Positions 16,197 through 24,546 of a DNA stretch of 30,077 nucleotides are shown here, in pieces. Source of the stretch: Euryarchaeota archaeon UBA256 (lineage in GTDB: Archaea; Thermoplasmatota; Poseidoniia; Poseidoniales; Poseidoniaceae); the NCBI GenBank assembly GCA_002494645.1, contig DACE01000017.1, positions 1 to 30,077 of the forward strand. The letters run 5' to 3'. The translations under genes and the position numbers were made by a program. Within the stretch, counting starts at the first letter, position 1. Every line of letters starts with the position of its first letter. The notes under the pieces were generated by a model. The model was not told where the DNA came from, did no database searches, and saw nothing but the letters and a program-made list of their open reading frames with translations.

Positions 16197-16805
16197 ATGT
16201 CCGAAGAAACCAGTTTACTCGTTTCCGCTGAAACATATGAGGAGAACGCCGTGAACATCGGTACTCAACAAAAGAGTGCTGACATGGGTCGATTCATTGA
16301 ACGTGTCCGAGAAGATGGTCTCTATTTGCTGGATATCCCAACCACAGACGCCCGTATCCGCTCCATTGCTGCTCTTCTCAACACCTTCGACGCACCGTCC
16401 ATCATGGTGGTCAGCGCCCGACAATACGGACAACGACCCGCCCGCCTCTTTGCTGAAGCCGTTGGCGCTCACTCCGCTGTTGGCCGTTTCATCCCTGGTT
16501 CACTCACCAACCCTGCTCTACGCTCCTACATTGAACCTGATGTCCTGTTCGTTACCGACCCGGCCAACGATCAGCAAGCGCTCCGTGAAGCAGTTGCTAC
16601 TGGCCTGCCCATCGTCGGCATTGTGGATGCCAACAATCACCTGCGCAACGTCGATGTTGCCCTCCCTGCCAACAACAAGGGACGACGCTCACTTGCTCTC
16701 ATCTACTGGCTCCTCGCCCGTGAAGTGCTCAAGGTCCGTGGAGAAACGACCGATGAAGCATGGGCCGAAGCGAATGCCCTCGCTGACTGGGAATCCACCT
16801 TCTGA
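16197..16805 (+). CDS. rps2: Small subunit ribosomal protein uS2
   Basis: Archaeal S2 protein of the 30S subunit, 202 residues from the ATG at 16197, which is the expected length. Recognisable stretches are DGLYLLDIPTTDARIRSIAA, GRFIPGSLTNPALRSYIEPD (family signature with the conserved PGTxTN-like turn) and GLPIVGIVDANNHLRNVDVA, NNKGRRSLALIYWLLAREVL. An in-frame GTG at 16173 lies upstream but has no homology support. It is isolated from other ribosomal protein genes in this window. It is divergent from the nuclease and convergent with a tRNA-dihydrouridine synthase, whose stop is 2 nt from its own. Confidence 0.95.
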   Translation: MSEETSLLVSAETYEENAVNIGTQQKSADMGRFIERVREDGLYLLDIPTTDARIRSIAALLNTFDAPSIMVVSARQYGQRPARLFAEAVGAHSAVGRFIPGSLTNPALRSYIEPDVLFVTDPANDQQALREAVATGLPIVGIVDANNHLRNVDVALPANNKGRRSLALIYWLLAREVLKVRGETTDEAWAEANALADWESTF

Positions 16806-16807
16806 AG

Positions 16808-17833
16808 TCAAGCCTTGCTTGCGAGAAAATGGCTGATTGCATCAGCCATGCCTTTGACCGTATCCTCATCATGCATGAGGCTCCTCACCTTCTTCGCATT
16901 GGGTAAGCCCTTTGTGAAGGCAATCGCATGGCGTTGCATCCAGCGAGGTTGGATGCCAATAGTTGACTCTGACAGTTCGATATAGCGGTCCCAACACCAT
17001 TTGCGAGATGCAAAGGCCTGACCAACTTCAGAAAGCCCTGACCAATCTTCGTGGGCGTGAATCCACGGAACCTCATCTTCTTCCATCCATCCGAGCCCTA
17101 ATTTGATTTCAGCAAAGACGGATGGCCTTCCGATGGCCCCTCGTCCGATCATCAAGCCCGAAGCGTTGGTATGGGTCAGACAAGCGGCAGCAGACGTTGC
17201 GTCAACGACGTCACCGTTAGCGATGACGGGAACCTCAACCGCTTCAACGGCTTCTTTGATGCTGCTCCAATCGGCGACGCCTGAATACCGCTGCCTCAAG
17301 GTACGCCCGTGAATGCACAGCCGTTGCGCACCAACCTCTTCGAGGCGTTGACAAATTTCGGTTGCGTTATTGGTGCCCGAACCTGTTCCCAAGCGCATTT
17401 TTGCCGTCACGGGGACATCAACTCGCTCAACGATACCTTCCACCATGGAAACAAGGCGCTCAGGCTCACCCATGAGGGCCGCCCCTGCACAAATGTTGGT
17501 GACTTTGGGTGCAGGGCATCCAAAATTCAGGTCGATGATATCTGCGCTGGGTGCAAGCATTTCGGCGGCAGTAGCCATGTCTCCGGGGTCACCTCCGAAG
17601 ATTTGGGGAATGAAGGGAACTTCACTCGCATGTGTCTCCATGCGCCGCCAAGAGGTTGCTGCCTCACGGGTCAAAGCCGTGGAATTGGTGAATTCCGTGA
17701 TGGTCACGTCCGCTCCACATTCCTTCGATAGCAGGCGGAAGGGAAGGTCGGACACGCCTGACATCGGCGCGAGGAAGAGGGGGCGAGCCTCGCCTCCCCA
17801 AGGACCCATTTTCGGAGCAATGAACTGATTCAT
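16808..17833 (-). CDS. dus: tRNA-dihydrouridine synthase
   Basis: FMN-dependent enzyme that reduces uridine to dihydrouridine in the tRNA D-loop (COG0042). The 341 residues form the family TIM barrel: LAPMSGVSDLPFRLL (about 21-35), IIDLNFGCPAPKV with the catalytic Cys at 106, GAALM, PVTAKMRLG, the HGRTLRQRYSGVADW segment, PVIANGDV and GLMIGRGAIGRP for FMN phosphate binding, and a C-terminal helical tRNA-binding domain. It is the second gene of a minus-strand pair: the upstream winged-helix gene ends 9 nt before, and GAGG over that stop lies 8 nt from the ATG. The family assignment is secure, but the specific target uridine cannot be told. Confidence 0.95.
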   Translation of the reverse strand: MNQFIAPKMGPWGGEARPLFLAPMSGVSDLPFRLLSKECGADVTITEFTNSTALTREAATSWRRMETHASEVPFIPQIFGGDPGDMATAAEMLAPSADIIDLNFGCPAPKVTNICAGAALMGEPERLVSMVEGIVERVDVPVTAKMRLGTGSGTNNATEICQRLEEVGAQRLCIHGRTLRQRYSGVADWSSIKEAVEAVEVPVIANGDVVDATSAAACLTHTNASGLMIGRGAIGRPSVFAEIKLGLGWMEEDEVPWIHAHEDWSGLSEVGQAFASRKWCWDRYIELSESTIGIQPRWMQRHAIAFTKGLPNAKKVRSLMHDEDTVKGMADAISHFLASKA

Positions 17834-17842
17834 GCCGGTGCC

Positions 17843-19024
17843 TCAATCTTCGTCATGAGCGGCGCTATTGGTCGCCTCTGCCAGCAGGTCTGCAACCCGA
17901 ACCATTCTGCGCAGGACACGTTCTAAGCGGTCTTGAACCGAACGTTGGACTGAATCAAGGGTTTGTCCAGCCATACGATATCCCATCGGCAAGCGCCCTC
18001 CAAGCAGATTGAGGAGGAGCATTTGTTCTCGTGCGTCCGTGGCCTCTAGATGCAGGCCGACGTCTTCAATGGTCAACTTCCCCTTGGTTAGAGCTTTGAG
18101 CAGACTTCCCTGTTGTTGGTCATTGAGCAGGCGCTGGAATCCTCCTTTCTTCAACATCCAATCTTCTCCCCGCCGCTGGTGTTGCGTGGTCATCGCCGTC
18201 CAAAGGGCGCTTTGCAATCGGTCGGTTCGTGCGACCCTTTCAACCATGCCAGACGCTCTAAAGCGTTCTAAAATCCTTCCAATACGGGCTTTTTGCCCTC
18301 CATGAATCTCGACAGCCTCATCCAGTGAAAGGGGTGCATCTCGTTCAAGCAAGGTGTTGAAGAGTCGAACAGAAATGGAATCAGCTGCAATTTCTTGACC
18401 GGGTCGTTCCCCGAGGAGTCCGAAATCATTCAACCAATGCGAACGCTGACTTCCAGTTGACTCTACAGGCACAGGGCGGTGGTCCACTAGGCCAAGCATG
18501 AAGGGTGCCGTTTCATCTTGAGGCAATTCCACAGGAAGGGGCGTGCCTTGCCGCTTCCAGTCATTTTCAAGATGCTTCATTCGTTGTTTAACAACCATCA
18601 AGCAATGTTGTTGGAAAAAGGCAACTGCATTCGGAACAGAACCACCGCGAAGATAGTACCTTCGCCATCCCTTTCCTTCGTTGGTATAGCCGATGAGACC
18701 CGCTTCTACGAGTCGCGTCAAGTGATGATTGAGTGAAGCGGGCATCAAGGCTAACTCATCGGCTAACATTTGGGCGTCCCATGCTCGTTCCGGCTGTCCA
18801 AAGAGATGATCTCGAAGCAATCGATGAACGGGACCTGCTCGCCCACCGTCGGCCATAGCATCACCCCGTTTGCGAACAAGGCACAACGTCTCAGTCATCC
18901 ACTCGACCAAAGAATCGATGTCGCGGTCAACCGAAGGTAGGGGTTGCTCCACCAAACGTACGGAGAACATGGATGGAAGGCAATGGCGAGAGCCTTTGAA
19001 GTCTATGCAATATCTGCCGCTCAA
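17843..19024 (-). CDS. Winged-helix (ArsR-like) DNA-binding protein
   Basis: 393-residue (long form) probable transcription regulator. Residues about 60-125 form a winged helix: GPVHRLLRDHLFGQ..WDAQMLADELALMPASLNHHLTRLVEAGLIGY, followed by the wing with GWRRYYLRGG. A second helical, HTH-like unit occurs at about 225-270 (ISVRLFNTLLERDAPLSLDEAVEIHGG). The rest is mainly charged helix. No ligand domain is recognised. The start is uncertain: TTG 19024, ATG 18970 and a later ATG are all in frame, and none has a clear ribosome site. It is cotranscribed with dus (9-nt gap), and a second wHTH gene lies 20 nt upstream on the same strand. Confidence 0.8.
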   Translation of the reverse strand: MSGRYCIDFKGSRHCLPSMFSVRLVEQPLPSVDRDIDSLVEWMTETLCLVRKRGDAMADGGRAGPVHRLLRDHLFGQPERAWDAQMLADELALMPASLNHHLTRLVEAGLIGYTNEGKGWRRYYLRGGSVPNAVAFFQQHCLMVVKQRMKHLENDWKRQGTPLPVELPQDETAPFMLGLVDHRPVPVESTGSQRSHWLNDFGLLGERPGQEIAADSISVRLFNTLLERDAPLSLDEAVEIHGGQKARIGRILERFRASGMVERVARTDRLQSALWTAMTTQHQRRGEDWMLKKGGFQRLLNDQQQGSLLKALTKGKLTIEDVGLHLEATDAREQMLLLNLLGGRLPMGYRMAGQTLDSVQRSVQDRLERVLRRMVRVADLLAEATNSAAHDED

Positions 19025-19044
19025 GCGATAGATTTCACAATCGC

Positions 19045-19779
19045 TTATTCTGTGGCGTCAATTCTTCGGCGCTCGTCAACGAAGTCATAAGTGACGATTG
19101 GCGAAACACTTCGGCACATGTTCATGTCGATATGAGGCATGAGTTCAATGCGGTCGTCGCGTAAAATACCGCGTCGTCGTAGAACTTTCACTGCGCTGTG
19201 AACGGTTGCTCGCGTCCGTCCCAAACGGCGAGCGAGTTCAGCCTGGGATCTTGGCACTCCGTCACGTTCAATGTTTTCAAGGATAAGGCGCTGTACCAAA
19301 GAGAGTCCGATTGGTAATTGTTGAGCCATGCGCTGTTCACCAACGATGGTGCTTCGCAAGACTTCCACTTGGCTTGGCCCACCTGCAAAATAACAGGTCC
19401 TGCCGTTCACGGGCATGACGGTAACGGCTTTCCTTGTCTGCAAGACATCAAGGTGATGACGCAATGTTCCGTTGGCGGCATTCATGACCGTCTGTAATTC
19501 TCTGTAGCAGAGGCCAGGATGAGCCTCGAGAGTAGAGAGGATGCGACGGCGAAGCGGATGTTCATGTGATGTTGCACGTGTAGAAATCCCACCAAATGCC
19601 ATGGCTCCAACGGCCCCCGCCGCTGCGGCGATTCCTCCTGCTAGCCCGACGACGCCAGTTGCAGCACTGGCCATGCCAGCGGCAAGCCACGGGCGCTGAC
19701 GAGTCCATTGAGCAAGAAGAGGCACAGGATATAGGTTCTCTTTCTCCTCCCTTAAACCATCGGCTTTCTGAGCGGACAT
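19045..19779 (-). CDS. Membrane-anchored regulator with two winged-helix domains
   Basis: 244 residues from the ATG at 19779. After a short polar N-terminus there is a Gly/Ala-rich hydrophobic stretch at about 33-62, long enough for one or two tight membrane passes. A first winged helix follows (about 74-130; RRRILSTLEAHPGLCYRELQ...ANGTLRHHLDVLQ). A second lies at about 155-215 (LSVQ-type LVQRLILENIERDGVPRSQAELARRLGRTRATVHSAVKVL). Membrane-tethered double-wHTH regulators are common in euryarchaea. It is divergent from a phosphatase gene with 80 nt between the starts, and a perfect palindrome lies in that gap. In-frame codons farther upstream would run into the phosphatase start region and are not favoured. 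Confidence 0.82.
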   Translation of the reverse strand: MSAQKADGLREEKENLYPVPLLAQWTRQRPWLAAGMASAATGVVGLAGGIAAAAGAVGAMAFGGISTRATSHEHPLRRRILSTLEAHPGLCYRELQTVMNAANGTLRHHLDVLQTRKAVTVMPVNGRTCYFAGGPSQVEVLRSTIVGEQRMAQQLPIGLSLVQRLILENIERDGVPRSQAELARRLGRTRATVHSAVKVLRRRGILRDDRIELMPHIDMNMCRSVSPIVTYDFVDERRRIDATE

Positions 19780-19812
19780 TTGGGCTTCAATTTTCAATGA
19801 AATGTTTCCTTC

Positions 19813-19832
19813 ATATACTGTCAATGTACATT
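19813..19832. promoter_or_regulatory. Divergent promoter with palindromic operator candidate
   Basis: ATATA at 19813-19817 is a TATA-like element placed to serve either side (about 36 nt to the wHTH ATG and 44 nt to the phosphatase ATG). AATGTACATT at 19823-19832 is a perfect 10-bp palindrome next to it. A dimeric winged-helix protein, such as the neighbouring regulator, could bind here. This is inference from position and symmetry. Confidence 0.4.
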
Positions 19833-19847
19833 CCTTATGCGGTAAAT

Positions 19848-19852
19848 GGAGG
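19848..19852 (+). promoter_or_regulatory. Ribosome binding site of the phosphatase gene
   Basis: GGAGG lies 7 nt before the ATG at 19860. This sets the start of the phosphatase and rules out the much longer open frame that extends upstream over the divergent regulator gene. Confidence 0.7.
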
Positions 19853-19859
19853 CAAAGCA

Positions 19860-20660
19860 ATGAGGGATTTAGAGAAGGAAGTTTTACTTCAGCATGCCTT
19901 GGACCAAGGCTGTAATGTTTGGGTGATTGGTGATGTTCATGGGTTCTTTGAAAGCATGGAGGGATTGCTTGGACAGCTTGAATTGGAAGATGGTGATTGG
20001 GTGGTCTTCCTCGGCGACCTCATCGACCGCGGGCCCGATTCCTTCGGTGCTCTCAACAGAGTGCAAGCGACACCAAATTTCACGACCGTCAAGGGAAACC
20101 ATGAAGCGATGATGGTCGAGAATTTCACGGAGCGAAAAATGTCACAGCCAGATATGGATTCCTTACTTTGGATGAAAAATGGAGGCGATACCACGGTGAC
20201 TTCCTATGTCCGTCATTTCAGCGGGGGCAAGGGCTTTGCACATGAAACGGCGATGTATGAGCGAATTAGGCTGGATTGCAAGTGGATCAATTCCTTGCCA
20301 ACCCACCTCGTACTCGACCGTTGGAGACTGGTCCACGCTGGATACCATCCCGAGCAGGAACTTGATGGACAAGATGATGAGCAATACCTTTGGATTCGAG
20401 GGCTCTTTCACCGAACAAAACGGCCCGTTGACGACCGCCGTACGGTGGTCTTTGGACATACACCAACGGCGGGACTTCCCGGATATTCTACAAGGGATTG
20501 GGGGAGAGTTTGGCGCAGTCAAGTACAACTTCGTGACGGTCGACCAGCCTCAATCGGACTTGATACGTGTTTATATCACGGCCAAGTCGGGCCTGCTCTT
20601 CTTACGGCCTTCAATTTACAAACGGGTGAAACAAGACAACAACAGCGTGTTGAGGCCTAA
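19860..20660 (+). CDS. PPP-family metallophosphatase (serine/threonine phosphatase or ApaH-like)
   Basis: 266-residue member of the calcineurin-like PPP superfamily. The metal-binding signature is complete: GDVHG (24-28), GDLIDRG (52-58), GNHE (79-82), a conserved His in RLVHAGYHPEQ, and VFGHTP. Such enzymes use two metal ions to hydrolyse phosphoserine/threonine or dinucleoside tetraphosphates. The size and the GDLIDRGPDSFGAL pattern resemble the PrpA/PrpB and ApaH-like group, so the substrate remains open. The start is fixed by GGAGG 7 nt upstream. It is divergent from a membrane-bound wHTH regulator and convergent (1-nt gap) with an HxlR regulator. Confidence 0.92.
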   Translation: MRDLEKEVLLQHALDQGCNVWVIGDVHGFFESMEGLLGQLELEDGDWVVFLGDLIDRGPDSFGALNRVQATPNFTTVKGNHEAMMVENFTERKMSQPDMDSLLWMKNGGDTTVTSYVRHFSGGKGFAHETAMYERIRLDCKWINSLPTHLVLDRWRLVHAGYHPEQELDGQDDEQYLWIRGLFHRTKRPVDDRRTVVFGHTPTAGLPGYSTRDWGRVWRSQVQLRDGRPASIGLDTCLYHGQVGPALLTAFNLQTGETRQQQRVEA

Positions 20661-20661
20661 C

Positions 20662-21117
20662 TCAAGCAGATTTCACAGACCCGAGTTCCATCTTGAGATG
20701 AGCAACCAAGGGTGAGAGCAGACGGCCACAGGTCTTACCGTGCTGATTGAGTTCGTAACTCACCTTGACGGGCGGTCCATCGGTGACCACTCTGCGCACC
20801 AGCCCTTCCTCGGCGAGGAAGCGCAATTTATCCGAGAGCGTGCGGCTTGAGATGCCTGAAAGCATGTTCTTCATCTCGTTGAAACGGCGAGGTCCCGTGA
20901 TGTACAATGTAGCAAGAATTTCGATGGTCCATCTGGATGCAAAGACGTGAAGTGCCTCAACTGCCGCTTCGACTTCCCATTCCGCGGTGTAGGGGCCTTG
21001 GCCGGAGTGCTTAGCAAGGGTACTTCGAATCGCTTTACCGTGGTTGAGGGTTGATTCGATACCTTCCTGAAGGGATTGATAATCATCGGCTGGTACGGTC
21101 ATCGGTGGTTTTGGCAT
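20662..21117 (-). CDS. HxlR-family winged-helix transcriptional regulator
   Basis: 151 residues. The core at about 55-135 matches HxlR proteins: FASRWTIEILATLYITGPRRFNEMKNMLSGISSRTLSDKLRFLAEEGLVRR followed by the beta wing with VKVSYELNQHGK. HxlR proteins bind DNA as dimers and often sense redox or aldehyde stress. The N-terminal 50 residues are an extra helical extension, and one Cys (in KTCGRLL) is present. The ATG at 21117 has no clear ribosome site. Targets are unknown; the gene is divergent from a glycosyltransferase gene across about 96 nt and convergent with the phosphatase. Confidence 0.9.
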   Translation of the reverse strand: MPKPPMTVPADDYQSLQEGIESTLNHGKAIRSTLAKHSGQGPYTAEWEVEAAVEALHVFASRWTIEILATLYITGPRRFNEMKNMLSGISSRTLSDKLRFLAEEGLVRRVVTDGPPVKVSYELNQHGKTCGRLLSPLVAHLKMELGSVKSA

Positions 21118-21213
21118 GGACGCTCAAAGGGTCGGTGACGGCCACCCTACTTGATTTCTTTTCTACACCTCTACCGCTCGCTGTCAACCGCTAAAGCCTC
21201 AACGAACGACTGG

Positions 21214-22431
21214 ATGATTCAAGAGGGCGAACCTTCTCCATTCATCATGGGTCGGGGTGAGCCTGCAGAAAAGCAACAGCAATTGTTGCTTGTTCGCGGT
21301 GGTGTTCTCTCGCCTCATTCGGGTTTGGGTGGAGCCTTCCATGACCTTCGGGCTTCGCTTGAATCAGGGTCGATGTTGTCCTGGTCTCTCGCTGAAGTAA
21401 GTGAATACGACTTGGGAACACAACCATCCGGCTTCCAGCGTTTGCTGAAACGCTGGTTCACCCACCCTCGCACCGTCCGACAACGGATCAAGTCCCTCCA
21501 CCGAGATGGACGGCTTCATCTCGTCCATGTGAGCGACCAAGAACAAGCACACTTGGTTCCACGCCGTTGTCCGGTTCCTGTCGTGGTGTACGTGCACGAC
21601 TTTTTCCATATGTTCCCACAATTACTAGAGCTCTCGGGCCAGAAAATCGAAGTCGGTGAACAGAACCCATCCACCATCCGAAAGCGTGACCTCAAGCGCC
21701 TGATGAAAGGACTGCATCGTGCTGATGGTCTCATTTGCAGTACCAAAGCCATCGAAGCGATGTGCCGTGAGCACTTCCCATCGAAACCATTGTTCCGCAT
21801 CCCCTACGGCTTGGACGCAACGCGTTATGCTCCCCCCGAGGTCTTGCCTGCCAGACCAGCACAACTTGGTAAGGAGCAATGTCACTTTCTCGTCGTTGGC
21901 AGTCATGACCCACGTAAGCGTTTGGCCTATCTTATCAACGTACTTTCACGCCTTGATGACGGGCTCAAATCCTCCATACACATCCATCATATTGGTGGAG
22001 ACAACTGCCCCTATTCCGGCCAATCTGCGGCCGCCTACGCCCAGCAGAACAATGTCCAATGGTCGCATGTTGGTAGTGGGATTGATGACGCAACGCTCAA
22101 CCTCTACAGGTGGCATACGGAGGCCTTGCTCTTTCCTTCCGCAGCGGAAGGCTTTGGTTACCCTCCAGTGGAATCTATGGCCGCAGGTCAGCCCGTGTTG
22201 GCTTCACTGCGTCCCGCTCACGAAGAGTTGCTCATCGAGGGACAAGGTTTGCCAGCAGAAGATGAACAGGCTTGGTTGGCTGCGATTGAAGCAACGCACA
22301 AGGTCTGGTTTGAACGCAACGGCCATCCTCGTACAGCGGACCCTGCTCTGATGGCTCACATTCAGTTCCTTTCTCCGCAACGATTTCATGAAGCAATGGA
22401 CGAGGCTTGGAATTCGTTTTGCTCATCCTGA
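21214..22431 (+). CDS. Family 4 (GT-B) glycosyltransferase
   Basis: Retaining GT-B glycosyltransferase of the GT4/group 1 type, about 405 residues. The C-terminal nucleotide-sugar half contains FLVVGSHDPRKRLAYLINVL and LFPSAAEGFGYPPVESMAAGQPVLAS, the E-x7-E signature of GT4 enzymes. The N-terminal acceptor half shows LSPHSGLGGAFHDL and VVVYVHDFFHMFP. No membrane segment is seen, so it probably acts at the inner membrane face in surface glycan or lipid glycosylation. The start is uncertain: in-frame ATGs at 21214 and 21247 and a TTG at 21151, none with a clear ribosome site. A GDP-mannose dehydratase about 4 kb away may contribute to the same surface sugar metabolism. Confidence 0.88.
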   Translation: MIQEGEPSPFIMGRGEPAEKQQQLLLVRGGVLSPHSGLGGAFHDLRASLESGSMLSWSLAEVSEYDLGTQPSGFQRLLKRWFTHPRTVRQRIKSLHRDGRLHLVHVSDQEQAHLVPRRCPVPVVVYVHDFFHMFPQLLELSGQKIEVGEQNPSTIRKRDLKRLMKGLHRADGLICSTKAIEAMCREHFPSKPLFRIPYGLDATRYAPPEVLPARPAQLGKEQCHFLVVGSHDPRKRLAYLINVLSRLDDGLKSSIHIHHIGGDNCPYSGQSAAAYAQQNNVQWSHVGSGIDDATLNLYRWHTEALLFPSAAEGFGYPPVESMAAGQPVLASLRPAHEELLIEGQGLPAEDEQAWLAAIEATHKVWFERNGHPRTADPALMAHIQFLSPQRFHEAMDEAWNSFCSS

Positions 22432-22473
22432 CCATCCGTATGCTTCATGAGCGAGTTTTATCTCGCACGGTTC

Positions 22474-24546
22474 ATGTCACAACCAATTCAGCGCGTAGCG
22501 GTCGTCGGTGCGGGGAACATGGGTTCAGGAATCGCTCAAAAAAGCGCACAAGAAGAATTTGATGTTCAAATGGTTGACCGTGAATCACAATGGGTTGAAC
22601 GCGGCCAGTCCATCATTTCCAATTTCTTGAAGGAAGCAGTAGAGCGTCGTATTTTCTCTCCTGCTCAAGTCGATGACATTCAAGGACGAATCAAGGGCGT
22701 GGTTGGTGTTGAAACCACGGCCGCCGATACCGATTTGGTTATCGAGGCAGTTTTCGAAGACTTTGATGTGAAAACGGCCGTCTTTACGACGCTGGATGAA
22801 GTATGTGGACCCGATACCATTCTCGCCTCCAATACCTCTTCACTCTCGGTCAATGCGCTTGCTGAGGCAACCGGACGCCCCGACCGTTTTGTCGGACTGC
22901 ATTTCTTTTATCACCCCGCCAAGAACCGTCTCGTTGAGGTCATTCCAGCGTCGTCATCCAGTCAAGATACCGTGGACAAAGTCGTACAGTATTGCAAGAT
23001 GCTTGGAAAGGTCGTCATCGTATGTGCCGACCGGCCTGGTTTTGTCGTGAACCGCTTCTTTGTCCCTTGGCTCAACGAAGCCTGCCTCTTGCTGGAAGAG
23101 GGTGTTGCGAACGCTGCTCAGATTGACGCCATCGCCTGTAAGGCCTTCCGAATCGGCCTGGGTCCTTTCGGTTTGATGAACCTCACCGGGCCTCCAATTG
23201 CCTTGCATTCAACCGATTACCTCGCTGAACAATTGAAGACGCCTCGCTATGATGGCGCTCAAAATTTACGCGAGTTGGTTGCTGCGAACGAGCAATGGGC
23301 GATCGAAGAAGAAACGGAATACACAGACGAACAATACGACGCAGTCAGCGAACGTCTTTTGGGCGTTGTCTTTGGCGTTGCTGCACAAATTGTGGACGAG
23401 GGAATCTGCAGCATGGAAGATGTTGACCGAGGCGCCAAGGTTGGTTTGCGTTGGGCGCAGGGTCCATTTGAATTGATGAATCGCTTGGGGGTTGAACGCT
23501 CGTGCGCCATGGCTCAAGCCTACGGTAAAACTGCTGGAGAGGGATGGGTCGTTCCTGCGCTCTTCACCGAACAGGGTAACAAACCATGGGACTTCTCCTA
23601 TGTGGATAGCGACGTCTCGAACGGCGTTGCAACCTTGACCATCAACCGTCCTGAAGCCATGAACGCCCTCAATGTCACGGTCGTTCAACAGCTTACTCAA
23701 GCCGTTGCGGCTGCCAATGCTCACCCAGATGTTCACACCATCGTGCTGGATGGTGCCGGCAAGGCATTCGTCGCTGGAGCAGATGTGAAATTCTTCGTCG
23801 ATAAAATCCGAGCCGATGCAATACCTGACATCTACGATTTTACCGCAGAGGGGCACGAACTTCTCAACATGTTGGAAACCTCCTCAAAAACGACGATTGC
23901 TCTGACCACGGGTCTTGCTCTCGGTGGTGGGCTGGAATTGGCTCTGTCGTGTGATTACCGAATCGGAACACGCAGAACTCAGTTCCGCTTTCCTGAAACA
24001 TCCATCGGCATTTACCCGGGGTTGGGCGGCTCTCAACGCCCCGCTCGTATTTGCGGTATCCCCGCTGCCCGATGGGCGGTTCTTGCAGGGAATTTCATGA
24101 ATGCATCCACCGCTCATGACCTTGGCTTTGTGACCCACCTCGTTGATGTCTCAGGTGTTGAAACATGCATCCAAACCATTGCCAATCATGGGAAACCTGA
24201 ACGTAAATATCCGGGTCAACCCGCAAATCCTGAATCGTCCGTCGCGAAATTTGCTACCTCCTTCTTCAGCGACGCCAACATGATGTCGCTAATGCAGGGT
24301 GATTGCCCAGAAGGCTTTGATGCAGAAGAGAAAAGGGTCGCTCGTCAAATCAAGAGTCTCTCGTTCACCGCTCCGATTGGATTGAAGATGGCCAGTGATC
24401 TCATCGATGCTACCGCTACGACTTCATTGCCGGATGGTTTGCAACTGGAACTGGACGGATTGAATGCAATTTTCTCGACCAAAGACGCCCTTGAAGGCCT
24501 CTCAGCCTTGATTGAGAACCGTCGTCCGACCTATACCAATGAGTGA
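22474..24546 (+). CDS. Fused 3-hydroxyacyl-CoA dehydrogenase / enoyl-CoA hydratase
   Basis: Bifunctional protein of beta-oxidation or a hydroxybutyryl-CoA/crotonyl-CoA step, about 690 residues. The N-terminal dehydrogenase has the NAD loop VAVVGAGNMGSGIA (8-21), the catalytic stretch ASNTSSLSVNALA and GLHFF, and two C-terminal dehydrogenase domains. From about residue 385 the crotonase domain has FVAGADV and GLALGGGLELALSCD for the oxyanion hole and first Glu, and FPETSIGIYPGLGGSQ with the second Glu. Both catalytic glutamates are present, so hydration should be active. The order (dehydrogenase first) is opposite to bacterial FadB/FadJ but is found in archaeal fusions. Starts at 22447 and 22474 are both ATG; 22474 gives the usual N-terminus. 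Confidence 0.95.
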   Translation: MSQPIQRVAVVGAGNMGSGIAQKSAQEEFDVQMVDRESQWVERGQSIISNFLKEAVERRIFSPAQVDDIQGRIKGVVGVETTAADTDLVIEAVFEDFDVKTAVFTTLDEVCGPDTILASNTSSLSVNALAEATGRPDRFVGLHFFYHPAKNRLVEVIPASSSSQDTVDKVVQYCKMLGKVVIVCADRPGFVVNRFFVPWLNEACLLLEEGVANAAQIDAIACKAFRIGLGPFGLMNLTGPPIALHSTDYLAEQLKTPRYDGAQNLRELVAANEQWAIEEETEYTDEQYDAVSERLLGVVFGVAAQIVDEGICSMEDVDRGAKVGLRWAQGPFELMNRLGVERSCAMAQAYGKTAGEGWVVPALFTEQGNKPWDFSYVDSDVSNGVATLTINRPEAMNALNVTVVQQLTQAVAAANAHPDVHTIVLDGAGKAFVAGADVKFFVDKIRADAIPDIYDFTAEGHELLNMLETSSKTTIALTTGLALGGGLELALSCDYRIGTRRTQFRFPETSIGIYPGLGGSQRPARICGIPAARWAVLAGNFMNASTAHDLGFVTHLVDVSGVETCIQTIANHGKPERKYPGQPANPESSVAKFATSFFSDANMMSLMQGDCPEGFDAEEKRVARQIKSLSFTAPIGLKMASDLIDATATTSLPDGLQLELDGLNAIFSTKDALEGLSALIENRRPTYTNE

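Noticed and set aside
19596..19859. Upstream extension of the phosphatase frame
   Set aside because: It runs antisense over the divergent regulator gene and encodes a Pro/Arg/Leu-rich sequence with no homology. The GGAGG site at 19848 fixes the start at 19860.
23266..23856. Long minus-strand frame of 196 codons inside the fused dehydrogenase gene
   Set aside because: It is a shadow of a strongly conserved coding region on the plus strand and shows no domain.
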